Part shown: positions 28,101 through 40,935 of the stretch, piece by piece
Numbering within the stretch: the stretch's first letter is position 1
Layout of the letters: each line of letters begins with the position of its first letter
DNA from: Lichenostomus cassidix
Lineage: Eukaryota > Chordata > Aves > Passeriformes > Meliphagidae
Length of the DNA: 64,000 bases
Direction of reading: 5' to 3'
Assembly: GCA_008360975.2 (NCBI GenBank)
Contig: CM039183.1
Span: 47,731,850 to 47,795,849 of the forward strand
Program-made: the position numbers and the translations under genes
The notes under the pieces: generated by a model
Seen by the model: only the letters and a program-made list of their open reading frames with translations
Databases searched by the model: none
What the model was told of the DNA's origin: nothing

Positions 28101-30854
28101 GCAAACACCCCATGCATTCCTCATAGAGTTACATTAAGATAGACATGCTTAAGACTTGTTTTTATCAACTGTATTTTCAATAATTCAGACATAATTACCA
28201 ACTATAAATTCTGTTATTTGAAAACAACAAAGTAATTAATAATTAATTCTTAGTGGATAAACTGAGGAGCTGTAATTGAGAGGAGAACTAAATAGTTTTT
28301 TAGCTTTCCATACTGGACTGTTACTGCTGCATGCATAGCCTTTCAATCATGTGTTCACAAGCCAAAAATTAAAACAATGTCAAGAGACATCAAAAATTCA
28401 GGAAGGCCTATTAATAAGATAGGCAGAAAATGATGACCACATTAAATTGGAAAAGATGGCATTTGTTTCAAGTCTGCAAAATGTCATCTCCTGTTGACAA
28501 TATAGAAAACACAAATGAGCATTCTATAAATGGATACATGAATATGTGGGAGGAAAAGCACAGAAAACAAAAACACAACACCTGCTTAGACACTAAGCAT
28601 GCAGGAATGATTTAAAACAAAGAAAAAAAAAAAGAGACACCATAGAAAGACATGAGACAGGAATTCCAACGGAAGGGCTTTGACAGTTTTTGCCATTGGT
28701 ACCAGCTCATGGTTTAAGCCTTAGACTCCAGCAAAGCAGGATCAGCTTTGTATGATCAATCACTTGTGTTATCCTGACACCCAGGAGCTCTGAGCCAAGA
28801 ACATCAACAAGCAGAGCACTGCACAAGCACAGGCTGCAGTGAATGCAGATGTTGAAGGCAGTCTATAGCCTGAGCCAGAAATGAAACACAGAGAACTGGG
28901 AGACTAAACAGAGACCAATACAAGTCAGCATCAGAGGCAGCAGTAACTAGCAGCAAGCATCTTTGAGCAGAATAAGCTTTTCTGAGGCATTTCAACCCTA
29001 TATAAAACTGATACATGTTGGAAACAAAACCAAAGACTACCTTCCTCCAAGATGCACCAAAAACTGTCTTCCAGCTTGTGAAACAGAAAACATGATAACA
29101 GGAAGGTGTAAGAACAGCAAAGCATTTTTATAGTGCATGTGTACAGTCAGGTTAATGACTTAAATCTTTTGGATCTTTTTGCTGTTTGTTGCTGATAAAT
29201 ATATTAACCTTTAATTTTCCCTTAGTTTCACTACTGAACCAAATGTTAACAAGTTAGAAAACAAAGATATATTGACTACCAGAAGCAGCAAGTACTGTCT
29301 GTACATATGCAAGTATTTTCCTTACCTAAAAGCTCGTTAATCTAGTCTTCAATTTGCTCCATTATTGTTAGCATTCTGTACTGAAGTGTCATGTGCCTTA
29401 GTTTTTCATATTGTAATTTCTTAGTTAGTTGTGCATGTCAAATTTGTATTGTGTATTCCAGAAAAACCCACGTTGTGAGCCACCATGGAGCTTTTCAGAA
29501 TTTCTCTAAGCAGACATAAAAGATGATACAGTGCCCTCAAACATTTATCATCTGCTTAAACAATTTGCTACTTAATACTAAGCCTTTCATAGTCTTTAAA
29601 GGTAAAAATGCACAATGTCATAATCCTTTTTAATTCTCTCCAGTTAAATTTTCCATGCTTAAAGCGATCAGAAGAGAGGTTTTGTTGTGATTTTATTCTT
29701 CTTTATGTCTGTTTTCGATACACCATTCACCGTCAACACATGTTCCATGATATGCTCAGTTTCCAATTAGCAAAAAAATACTCCAAAAATTCCATCTTTC
29801 CTATTATGAATGTAATTGAGGTAAAATCCCTGCCTTCTTGTCAGTGCCAGCTGGACACTTTATCACTTCAGCAAGATCTACATGGACACCCTTATGTAAC
29901 AACCTTTCTTGGAAGAGTGATAGGTAGGTCTCATTACTACCAGGTATCATTTATTTCCACATTTGTCTTTAAATATGAAGACATTGTCAAATCCTTGACC
30001 TAAGATATAAGTGGTCTTTTTTCAAAATAGGTCTCTGCTTCCCAGTATCATAAAATCAGTTATTTTTTAACTGGATACTTAAAAAACTGGCAAAGATGTC
30101 TAATATACACACTAATTCAACTATTTACGTAATAACACACATGCTGAGGTATACATAAAGTTCAGACTGTTTGCATAGTTATTTCTTGACTCAGTTCTAT
30201 ACTGTCCTGTCAAAGTTTGCTTCACTGCCTGCAGATCCACCTTCTTAACAACACAAAGATGAGTTGTTATTTTTATCAATGACAACACAAAATTATTATA
30301 CTATTTTAAATTAAACATCCTGCTAAGGAAAGAGTTAATTTCCTTTACAGAGAGACAAATTCAATAAATGATATCTTACTTCCTGTATTTATCTATGAAG
30401 TTACTTTTTGAAAACAGCAGGTTTTTATTCAAGACAATAACAAGACCACAAAGGGAAACTATTAAGCAATTATGCTGAGAAGGAAGGAATGTTCAATACT
30501 TTCCTTTGCTTCCAATCTCACTAATGAGGAATATTGTGTTTCAGATAATTATTTAACCACACAGATGAAGTAGCAAAAATCTGAGCTTTGATGGGTGAGA
30601 AAAGGCAAAAAAGTAGTAAGTGTGGCTTTCTCAAATTATGTATAACTTATTAAATTTGCCAGATAATACTTAAATAATAGGCTATTAGTGTCTAAGAGCT
30701 ATTAACAGTTATCTCTGAACACCAACAGAAGACGGCATAAAAATACAAATACAACTTTTTAAATTAGGGATTAAAGAAGGAGCTAAGGAATTTACTGTGC
30801 ATAAGCTTTACTTCAGTTCCTGTGAAAAAAATAGTATGCACATCATACACAAGA

Positions 30855-31590
30855 AGCAAATTAGCACCAGCCAACATGATTTGTCAAAAATTAATCATGT
30901 CAGGCTAACTTAATATCCTTCAGTTACAGGATAACAAACCTTGAGAATATGGGAGTGGTGGTGTCATTTACCTTGACTTTACCAGTAATCAAAAAGTTTA
31001 CAGGGCAGTCCCAGATGCAAGCATACCTTGCTGAGTAACTATATTTAGCAGTCAACATTTCTCTATCAAGGTACCTATAAAGAGAAATTGCACAAGGACT
31101 TGTCCTGAGGCCAATACTTCGGAACATTTTCATTAACAGCAGGATAACAGAAAAAAGTCACCTCTCTGATTTTTACAAAGACAGCTAAGACAGGAGCAGC
31201 TACAAAGATGCTGAGGGAAAAAGAAAAAGGTAAGAATTAGAAACAGAGCATGGCAACTTTGAGAACTATTCTAGAAAAAAAAAAGAAAAAAAGACAGGTG
31301 GCACACCTCTAAGACAAAGGTCCTGTGGGGTGACAGTAACACCAATCAACATTGCAAATGCCACGTGAAAAGTGATGACCTACAGGATAGCATTGCAAAG
31401 ACAGATCTGGGTACTGTGCTCCTGGGGTCCTCCAATAAGGCTAATCAGAAAAGTGTGGAAAAACACCACCTTCCATTCTGCTCAGCTTTATCAAGGTTTG
31501 AGCAGACAAACTGCACCAAGTTTTGGGCATGGAGCTTCATTAAAAAGTTAAATGAACTGCAAATTACCCAGAGAAGAGTAAATGATAGTT
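30855..31590 (+). mobile_element. Old CR1-type LINE fragment (reverse-transcriptase part)
   Basis: The plus strand carries, in order, decayed segments of the CR1 ORF2 coding region: GCCAACATGATTTGTC with AATCATGTCAGGCTAACTTA, then ATTTACCTTGACTTTA, then GGACTTGTCCTGAGGCCAAT followed by CATTTTCATTAACAGCAGG (a relic of the LGP-LF-IFIND motif of the reverse transcriptase), and near 31500 a relic of the segment preceding the CR1 3' end. Stops and indels interrupt all frames, so it is inactive. It lies antisense to UTRN. CR1 is the likeliest family, but a related LINE is possible. Confidence 0.6.
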
Positions 31591-34500
31591 TATCTATTAA
31601 AAAAAACAAAAAAACAAAAAAAACCAAAAAACAAGGAAGGAGAAAGCACAATTGTCTTTCAATATATATGCAAACTACCAGGGGAATAAATTATTGAACT
31701 GTAAATTCAGGTATGTGGTGAGTTGAAGTACCTTATAATATACTTCTCTCAATTACAATACAATACAATATAATTTACACATCAGAATTAAAAACCAACA
31801 AAATAACAGCTTGAAAAAGGTGATTCAATTTGTCTTAAAAGGAGCTGTAAAAAACTCTTAAACATACCAAATATCCTTAAGTAGTGACATAAGAGATGAT
31901 CTCAGCATTTGGCTAAGACTAGGTGACAAGAAAGTCTCTGTGCTTTTATCTGCACTGTTTCTTAGCAGTCACAATATTTCTTTATGTACTAGAAACATGA
32001 CGATAACGTCACCTCAAATGACTACTTGACCTTTCTGTAATGCATTCATATGTACAACTCTGAATTCCCCAAATACAAGGGAAGTATCTTCCACAACCAG
32101 TCATTTATTTCAAACCTAAATTTTGTCCATCTCCAATGGTATCTATAGCATCACACAATCCTTGTATATGTAGCTCATCTTTCCACATGCAAGCTGGAAA
32201 ATTTGGGGATTCTACCCCAACAAAAAATATTTTTGACACATTAAAAATTCAAAAGAAAATGCTGGGACAGAACCATAACCATCCAACTTATAACTTTCTC
32301 TAAACTCCAGTAGCAAATTTAGCACATATTTGCCTATCATCAGGAACATATGTTCTTAGGAAGGTTCCTCACTAAATTCTATTTGCAATTTCAAAGGCTC
32401 TTCCTGGTGTAGTCATATCATGTACCTCCACAGTACTGTCTCTCATTTTAAATCAAAGACATTTTATCACTCAGGCTGAATCACATAGCTCACCTCATTC
32501 ACATATCTATAAAAATACCATGACAGACCTGACTGGATAAGGAAGCAGCTTTCCTTTCTATCCACAGCTTCACTGTGATCACACAGGCATGGTCCAATTT
32601 AATACTTTCTATACAGTCTCACCCTAAAAGACCTCACATATCATTGGTGCCACAGGAAAACCTTTTGCAATATTCCCTTTGTCAAATCTCAGAACTACTA
32701 TTAGTGAAACCAGGTGGCAGTAGCAAATATAACAAGTGAACAAAACACAGGATACCACTATTTTGAAGCCATGGCCTTTCTTCATTAGAAAAATCAGAAA
32801 TAGGTTTCTCCAAAAACACACAGCAACAAAATGTTTCATTCTACTCTATGTTTATAATTACATCTCTATCTACATTGCATCAGCTGTGAAAGTGCTCATG
32901 GAGAAAAGGAAGGAGGGCTTCCTCCTCCCTCAAAAAGTGAATACCAAGCATTTGGGCTGCCTCCTGCAGAGTAATCAGTAGGTGGCATTTCAGTGCACTG
33001 ACTCTTAACTGACAGATGATCATTTTGTAGATGTTCACAAAAAGGAAAATGTGGGGAAGAAAAAGTAATCATTTTCCTCTGGAACATGTATGAAAATTAA
33101 TTTCAAATGCTCATGCAAAGGAAGTTGCTAGAACCAGCTACAGTAACAGGAGAAATCAGCATACAGAATTCCTATGGTTGTGATCAAATGATAAAGAATT
33201 TGCAAAAAAAAAATCAAACAGAACAGCACTTCATTTACTTTCCTTTGTTCAGCTTTCTTCCACTGAAAAAAATTAAAATGTACTTTCTCTTACCAAAAAA
33301 AAAAAGAAAAAAAAGAAAAAAGCCACAGGCAGTGATGGCCTGTGCATCTGCATAGATTTACAGCACAAGAGTGAACAAAAAGAAGGTGTAGCACCTTATC
33401 TCTTAGTCCTTTGTGCAAACCTCTGACAGTCTTGCTGCTTGAAGCAGTCAAATCACAGAAATAATGCCATCTGAGAAGGGGCCGTATCAGAAGCAAGAAG
33501 CATTCGTTTTCTGTTGATGAAAGATTTCAGGGTGTGGGGAAGGGGAGAAAGGTTAAAAAAAAATCTACACAAGCATCAGCATTTGACTCGGGATCATAGA
33601 CAATTTGCTTTTTGTATTGAGAAATTCTTCAGAGCAGTTCATGTCACCCAGTCTCTCACTTCTCCTTCAGCAACAGGAATTTATTCTGTTTTCACCTAAG
33701 AGCATCTACTAAAACACTGCATCAGAAGAGCAAACCAGACAGTGCTGCAAGAACAAGAGAGATGGGTATTTTCTGTAGCTCAGTGCCTAGTTGTGCTATT
33801 TTATGTCTTTTTGTCTTTCCAACACGTTCATTTACTCTGGCCACCTTGCCTGTAAAAGCTCCAGGCTCCCTTACAAACTGAAGTCACAATACTCCAAGTG
33901 CAGTAATGACCGACTGCCAGCTCTTCGCTTCCGTGTATTGACTCTGCCTTCAAAAATAATCCCAGTAAATCACCATTAGGTGAAACAACAACACCACGAA
34001 ATTCATACCACTATTATGAACTGTAAGCCAGCTGTTTCTCTTTCTAAAGTGTCTTTAATCTCATTTTATTTTTCCCTAAGTCACTGCACAAATGCCACTG
34101 CCAAAGACTTATCTCTTGCAAAGATGCTGGGACAATACCAAAAGAGTCATAAAATCTAAACATATTTTATAATCAAATTAAACAATGCTAAACAAGAAAA
34201 ATTATTATACTTAGCTTTATGCCCTGGGCTTTCTAAGATGATCTAAATCACAGTTCCCTTTCAACACATCCTATGCAATTGGACTAAAGCCGAAAAAAGA
34301 TACAGTGTAGAGCCTTCCTACACCTTCTCCTTTTTATTTTAAAATTTATTGCACGCTGTTCTAGATCTGCCACTCAGAGATTATAAAAACAACTACCAGC
34401 TAAGTTGCATTTCCCTTGATTTCACACCAAAAAAACCAGATTTTTTTGTTTGGCATATAAGGTTTTCTTGTCCTTGACTCAAAAATGGTATAGGTTTTTT

Positions 34501-34914
34501 ATACATAGACTGACATAACTTCTAGCACTGCTCACCTGGCACAAGCAACTGACAGTGAGCATGCTGACAGCCAAGTCAATAAAATATGCAAAAGTAACAC
34601 CATCAGATGACTTAATTTCTTCTCCCTTGCAGCTGTTAATTTCCTGCTCAGCCTATAATGCCTCTCTTTTTCTGAAATCATGTTCATTACATTTCAACAC
34701 AACCAACTTGAATCCCCAGGGAACATACACCTTTTCAACAATGTACTGGACGTAAGTAATATTAAAGCCTCTATTTTCTCATTAACAAAATATTCATTGT
34801 CTCCTCAAACTTTGATTAGGAACATTGAGTTTTACAGATTACCATACTTAACCCAGTGTATCATAGGGTCTTGGACCAAAGCATATCCTTGGCTTATTCC
34901 TAAATTCAGTATCC
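31591..34914. other. Intronic sequence with A-rich tracts
   Basis: A-rich runs lie at 31598-31634 (poly-A broken by single C) and 33295-33321 (A with occasional G), with a short (ATACA)n run near 31754-31772. No gene seen. Confidence 0.7.
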
Positions 34915-35710
34915 AGAAGACCTGGACAAACTTGAGATGTGGGGCCACAAGAACCTTATGAAGATCAAAAAGTCCAAGTGCAAGGTGCTGCACCTGGGTC
35001 AGGGCAAACCCAGACATGAGTGCAGACTGAGAGAAGAATTCATTGAGACCAGCCCTGTGGAGCTTGGGGGACGTGGTGGATGAAAAGCTGGACCTGAGCT
35101 GGCAATGTGAGCTTGCAGCCCCAAAGGCCAATGACATCCTGGGCTGCATCAAAAGTGTGGCCAGTGGGTCATGGGAGGATCTTCCCCTTGTCCTTGCCCT
35201 CATGAAACCTCACCTGGAGTTCTGAATCCAGGTCTGGAGTCCTCAGCACATGGACTTGTTAGAGCACATGCAGACAAGGAATAAAAAGACAATCAGGGGG
35301 CTGGAGCACCTCTCCTATGAAGACTGACTGAGAAACTGGGGTTTTCAGCCTGGAGAATACTCCAGGGAGAGCTCATTGCAGCCTTCCAGTAATTAAAGGA
35401 GACTTTTATAAAAAGAGGGAGATGAACATTTTACGCAGGTAGATAGTGATAGAACAAGGCGGAATGCTTTTAAACTGAAAGAGGAGACAGATCAGTTGTT
35501 AAGAAAAAATTCTTCACTATGAGGGTGGTGAGGCACTGGAACAGGCTGGCCAGAGAAGTTGCAAATGCCCCATCCCTGAAAATGGTCAAGACCATGATGG
35601 ATAGGGCTTTGAGCAGCCTGGTCTAGTGGAAGGTGTCTGTGGCCATGGCAAGTGGGGGTGGAACTTGATCTTTAAGGTCCCTTCCAATCCAAGCCACTCT
35701 TTCTATGATA
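34915..35710 (+). mobile_element. 5'-truncated CR1 LINE, plus orientation
   Basis: This is the 3' part of CR1: the end of ORF2 and the short 3' UTR. It begins near GACCTGGACAAACTTGAG, continues through the [10 protein letters not shown] segment (34974-35003), the aligned spacer around 35050-35230 and the region before AGGCACTGGAACAGGCTGGC, and ends in AAGGTCCCTTCCAATCC plus a single copy of the tail motif TTTCTATGATA. Many stops and indels break the frame, so this is a dead copy. Truncation at the 5' end is usual for CR1. It lies antisense to UTRN. Confidence 0.9.
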
Positions 35711-37952
35711 TTTACCACACAATAGTCAAAGCTATCTTTCCTTTGGTTTTCATATTTTCTATTCTTTACTTGTTATTCCACACAACTACTCTTTCATGTT
35801 TCTTCTTGTATGAAGATTACCAGTTAACCTAAAACCAAAGGTTCATTACAAATACATGGAAAAAAAATCAGTTGCTCCTCATCCACAGAGGATCATCCCA
35901 CTAAAAAGCACTACTGATCATTACCATCTGCATCAGCGTGTATACCAACTACTCATGTTCCCAAATGTGTCACCTTCTGTGCCACAGGAACGGGGCAGTA
36001 GCTTTAGACAACCTCAGCTGGTTGTCATTTTACACTAGCAGGCAATAGGAGCTACCTTCCTATTGCCATGACTTACCAGGAATGTCAAATAAAACCACGT
36101 TGCAAGTTTTAGCAACGCTATTCCCTCTGACACTTTGCCTTCACTGAATTGACCTTAATCTATACCTGAAAACTTTTATCTGGCACTATCAATTTATGAG
36201 GCTGCTTTAAAAAGGAAAAGCACTCCTAAAGTACTAAAAGCTAGGCTATATTTCAGACTACCACTGCACTGCGTGATAGCTTAAACAGGAGGTTTTTTCC
36301 ACTGGATGAGGTCTGCTATAGTCCTTAGAACCTGATCAACACTTCCAAAGATTTCTCCGCAATCACAAGATCCATGGGCTAGTTTGGGGTTGTTTTGCAC
36401 TCTTTTCCAATGAAAAAAGAAGCTGACATCATAATTAAAAGGCAAACCATGTTTACAATACTTTTTGAAAGAACATCACTCGCCTTCATCCCCCATTTCA
36501 TTCACAACCAAACACTTGCAAAATGTGTATTCAGGTTCCGCTGGCAGAGTGATAGTTTCTCCCTATAAAAGAGGTTATTACCACACCTCTGCAATTGGAA
36601 AAAAGGAGAGGAAATACACTTGTTTTCATCTAAAACAAAACTGCTGTGCTCTCCTCATCCCACAGAATCCGAGATGCAATAATAAATGCCAAGATTTCAG
36701 GTAACAGTAAGACCGATATCTGGCAAAAAGGAAGTTTAGACAAAATTAATATTAAACAAAATTCTAGCGTAGTGCAAAAATTCTAGAATCCACTTGTTTT
36801 CTAAATCCCAATAATTGTAACTAATCCTATGTACGTGCCTTATCACATTAGCTCTCAAAGAGACAACACTCATGGAAGGTCATGTCCAGATGCAAATTCT
36901 TCAACTAAACATTCTTAATTACCTCCCTTATTTTCCTTTAGAAATATCATTAATACAGAGGAAACAATGTTATAAGGGATGAAAGTCTTCCACAATTGGG
37001 CTAAATGATCTGCTTACAGATAACAGTTGAATCGCTCGAGAATGTATTCTTCTTACTGAAAACTATGGAAAGAAATTCAGAGTTAATTTATCATTATGCT
37101 GCTGGGCTATATGAAGTGAAAGATAATGGTCTGCAAACAGATATATAGCTATTTCACTGAAATAGCTGAGGGACTGCATTTAACTCCTGATGCAAACACA
37201 TAGCAAAGGAGTGAAATTTCATTGACAGTCTTCTCTCCTCTCTTTCTGGACCCATTTCCCCCCCTCTTCCAAAAGAAGAAATTGCCATGCTTACTAATAA
37301 AGAAATAAGCAGGGAAAGAGGATTTTGTGTAATCTGTAACTTTTATTATGCTTCCATCCTTCTCAGAGGTGCTCAAGAATCCCAAACATTGAGTAACTTT
37401 TCATTTAAACTCTGAAATTCAAAGTTTAATTTCAGTAACAGAAAGAGGAGAAAGACATTTGTTTCAACTAGCTTGCCATGTTGGAACTTGCAGCAAAAGA
37501 ATACTCCTCTTTGTAGCAAAATATGAGAAAGAATAATAACCAAGAGACTTCCAGGATTTGATATGGAACATCCAAAATTGAACATGAAGGGTGAGTGATT
37601 GTTTCAGGGTTAATAATGCATCCCCTCTTAACAGAAAGAAAAAAATAGGAAAGCAAAAAGCATAGTTCAAACTGAGTCCAAAGATGGCAGGTGACAGAAA
37701 GCAGTGACCTCAGATGACTGTTCTAGGACCATATCCCAAAACCCAGCACAATTAGCACTAATTGATCAGCAGTCACAGCAGAAATGCCAAGAATTGAGCA
37801 AGCACTGAAAACCAAAGTCTCCACCTCTCCCCAGAAAGCATGCTTTCTCCAGGTCAAAAATCTGGAACACCAGTGCAGAGAAACCAGCACTTGCCCTATT
37901 AGCACAAAACTGCACCCATAAATACAGGGCTCATCAGCAACTGAGGAGCATC
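35711..37952. other. Intronic sequence without recognised genes
   Basis: The only structured item is a 10-bp perfect hairpin at 36041-36067 (GGCAATAGGA, 7-nt loop, TCCTATTGCC). The remainder shows nothing I can assign. Confidence 0.7.
36041..36067. repeat. 10-bp perfect hairpin
   Basis: GGCAATAGGA (36041-36050), 7-nt spacer GCTACCT, TCCTATTGCC (36058-36067). Confidence 0.8.
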
Positions 37953-38198
37953 TATAGATTCATAGAATCATTAAGATTGGAAAAGACCTCTGCGATCTTC
38001 AATTCTAATCATTCACCCAGCACTGCCAACTCCAGCACTAAACCATGTCCCTACACAACCCACCTATACATTTTTTCAACACTTTTGGGAATTCCACCAC
38101 TTTTCTGGGAGCTTGTTCCACTGCCTGACCATCCTTTCAGTGAAGAACTTTTTCCTAATATCCCATCTAAACCTCTCCTGGTGTAATTTGAGTTGAGC
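37953..38198 (-). mobile_element. CR1 LINE 3' fragment, minus orientation
   Basis: The plus strand begins AGATTCATAGAATCATTAAG then GGAAAAGACCTCTGCGATC, the reverse complement of the CR1 3' terminus. It continues through CCCAGCACTGCCAACTCC, the ACCATGTCCCTA segment and GTGAAGAACTTTTTCCTAAT to ACCTCTCCTGGTG. About 245 bp of the 3' end is kept. It lies in the same orientation as UTRN. Frames are broken. Confidence 0.85.
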
Positions 38199-39880
38199 AG
38201 CATTTCAGTTTCTTACTTCACTTGCAGCACCTACCATATTTAACACACACCATAAACTACCAGTAAATACAATTACTCTATGACTATGAAGTATTGCTTT
38301 CTGTAGCACAACACAGGGTACCAATTATCAAAAACACCAGTGACATCTTCCACCCACATTCTATTACCCAGCTATGCACGGCTGAGCAAGTTACTTTTGC
38401 TTTGAAGTAAAATCCTTTTGCACCAAAGTGTATCAAGAGTGCCCAGCGTGAAAACATCCCAGGGCGGGCAGAACACAACACAGGTCTGCAAGCAGTGGAT
38501 ATGAAATAGAAAACTCTCAGGGCAACATTGGAACATGATGTGTCTTAGCGGTTTGTCTTGATTAAAAACAGAGGGGAAGGCAAAAAGGAGGACAGAAGTC
38601 TTCCAGAGTCCCTGATGACTAACAGTGACAGGACATCTTCAAACAGCATTATTTTCCCAGCTACCTAGTGAGTGCAGGTTTTTTAAAAAATAAGCTCAAA
38701 TGATCTGTCTGAAGAATACAAGAAAAAACTGTCAGTTCTCTAGACACAAACTGGTGAAGCACTGTGCTGTTCTAGGCAACTACTGCTTCATGACTTCATG
38801 AATTTGGGCAGGGTAATTAAGCCCTAAGGGAAAGAGGGGGGGAAAAATTGGTTCCTGAAAAATAGCAGCAATCAAAAAGTACTGTGGCAAAATACTATGG
38901 CAAGAGGGTCTCATATCAAATATTGATCCAGCTCCTGTAAACATGTGAAGTTCATGGAAGTCAAGTTCCCCATTAATGTTACGTTCATGCTTTAATAGAA
39001 CTACCTCATATTTTAGATTCATTTTTGTTGCAATAGCAAAATGTTTTCAGCTTAAAAATCAGATTTGCTGTTAAATAAATGTAAGAGGATTCTAAAAGCA
39101 TGTCCTGAAATATCTCTCTCATCTCTTCTCTCGTTTCCTCCCTTCCACATTACTACTGAAATGCTATTAAAAAAAAGCTATATCCTAGAACCTATCTTAA
39201 TTTCTGTTAAGCTACATTTTGCTTGCAAATAGGAATGATTGGTGCAGCACTTAAGAATACTGAAATTCTGAAGCTTTATGTCCTCTCCCATTTTGTTTTC
39301 CCTTGCTCTTTCACGTTAAAGAAACAATTCTATTTCTAGAAAAGCCTGATACATAGAGGACTAGAGAGCACAAGGCTTTATAATAATGTACCCATTTGTT
39401 ATACAGTTTTACTTGGCACTGATCCTAATTAGACAAACGACAAACAAAGTGGTTGCATTTAGGTCAGCCCCATCACTCAAGATGTGCAAAACCTTTCTGT
39501 CTGCTATTTTGGTTCTGAAAACATTATCTGAAAATGCAAAAGTGAGGGGAGGGTGAGATGACAAAGTTTTATGCTATATTAAAATGTCTTGTAATCATAG
39601 GCATATAATTCAGATATGCACCAAATGCCTGACTGTACCGCATTACCACCATTGAGGTTAGACTACAGCAAAAGGATTTATAAATGAGTACATGCTGTGG
39701 CTGTACAGCAGACTCATAGCAGGCCCAGATTTAGATCAAAATTCAGCAGAGTAGTAAGAATTTTTCACATGGGGTAAAATCATGAAGCTCCTTTTCATGG
39801 GAAGTGAGCAACCCACAGCTGAAAACTGCTGCCCTACCACTATTTTAGTCTTCACTCATAACCTAATAGGGCACTAGCAC
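38199..39880. other. Intronic sequence between two CR1 copies
   Basis: Ordinary AT-rich intron; I see no gene, structured repeat or recognisable mobile element in it. Confidence 0.7.
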
Positions 39881-40935
39881 AGAGAATCATAGAAAATTTT
39901 AAGTTGGAAGACCTCTGGAGGTCAAACCTCCTGCCAATTCCAGGAACCAATTTCAAAGCTGGGTCTGCTGCTAAGAGCCTCATCCACTACAACTGTTAAT
40001 AGTGCCAGAGATGGAAATATGACAGCCTCTGTGGGCAGCCCACTCCAGGGCTCAGTTACACCTGCTGTGCAGAATTGTTGCCCTCACACCCAACTCGCTT
40101 GCTGCAGCTTATACTCACTGCCTCTTTTCCTTCCACACAGCACCTCCAAGAAGAGCTTGGCTCCATCTTTTATAGTAACAACTCACCAGGTAGGCAGTGA
40201 CAGCAGCTGGAAACCCCTGGAGCCTTCTCTCCTCCAAATTAAATTAAGTCAGCTCCCCTGCTGCTGTACTCCTCCATCATGTGCTCCAAGCACTGCACTC
40301 TCCCCAGTCTCTCACTATCTGTCAAACTGAGGGCCTGAAACCAACCGTGGTATTCTAGACATGACCTCATCAGTGCTAAGTAGAAAAAAATAAACACTTC
40401 TTCCTGTCTGTCTACAATCCCTCTCACACAGCTTGTACCAATGAATTGGTTTACTCCTTCTCAGGTGCAAAAATTTGCTTTGGGTTTTTCTGGGGTCTTT
40501 TTTTTAAAAAAAATCATGATGTTCGTGTCAGCCTATCCCTCCACTTGGGGCTCCAAGGAATGGGAACAGAACTGTTCCTCCACAGTCTAGTAATATTCAC
40601 GAAGCTGCTGAGAGTGCACTTTGTCCCACTCTGGATTTATAACAATGTTAAACAGTACCGGTCTCTGTTACACCCCTTGAGGAACACAAATGGTCCAGAC
40701 AGTTGCCTTCCCACCATTTGGCTCATCTGTCTTGTCCATGTATCCCCAATTTGGCTGTGACAGACTGCCTCCAAAATCTTTCTGAAGTCAAGCTCAGGGA
40801 ACAGTACCACTTTCCCTTCGTCCAAAGATACAGCAACAATTTGTCACAGAAAGCAAACACCTTGGGCACCCTTCCTAAAATTCACGATGGCTTTTCATAA
40901 TTGCCATCTTGTTCTTTCATGCCTGGAAATGGCTT
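39881..40935 (-). mobile_element. Longer, strongly decayed CR1 LINE, minus orientation
   Basis: The plus strand starts AGAGAATCATAGAAAATTTT and GGAAGACCTCTGGAGGTCAA (CR1 3' end, reverse complement). It then passes through CR1 ORF2 relics in order: the block ending in TGTCAGCCTATCC (about 40525), AACAATGTTAAACAGTACC (40641-40659), CCCTTGAGGAACAC, TTTCTGAAGTCAAGCTCAGG (about 40780), and finally CTTGTTCTTTCATGCCTGG near 40910. About 1.05 kb of the element's 3' part is recognisable, with many indels. It has the same orientation as UTRN. The left border is clear; the right border is approximate. Confidence 0.75.

Larger units (their letters stand above)
19789..30854. other. Intronic sequence, mostly featureless
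   Basis: It holds a purine-rich stretch on the plus strand at 21240-21600 (giving a pyrimidine-rich 174-codon open frame on the minus strand), a perfect 14-bp hairpin at 21702-21733, a GC-richer patch at about 24690-25050, a T20 tract at 25118-25137 and a short (TTG)n run near 27648-27664. None of the open frames resembles a known protein. Confidence 0.7.

Noticed and set aside
29608..30003. 131-codon plus-strand open frame
   Set aside because: No recognisable family, AT-rich codon use like the surrounding intron and no neighbouring signals; consistent with chance.
35043..35225. Plus-strand frame in the CR1 at 34915-35710, with similar ones at 54723-54953 and 55157-55342
   Set aside because: These are remnants of CR1 ORF2 with indels and stops, not host genes.
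40019..40330. 103-codon plus-strand frame
   Set aside because: It is the antisense of a decayed CR1 in minus orientation.
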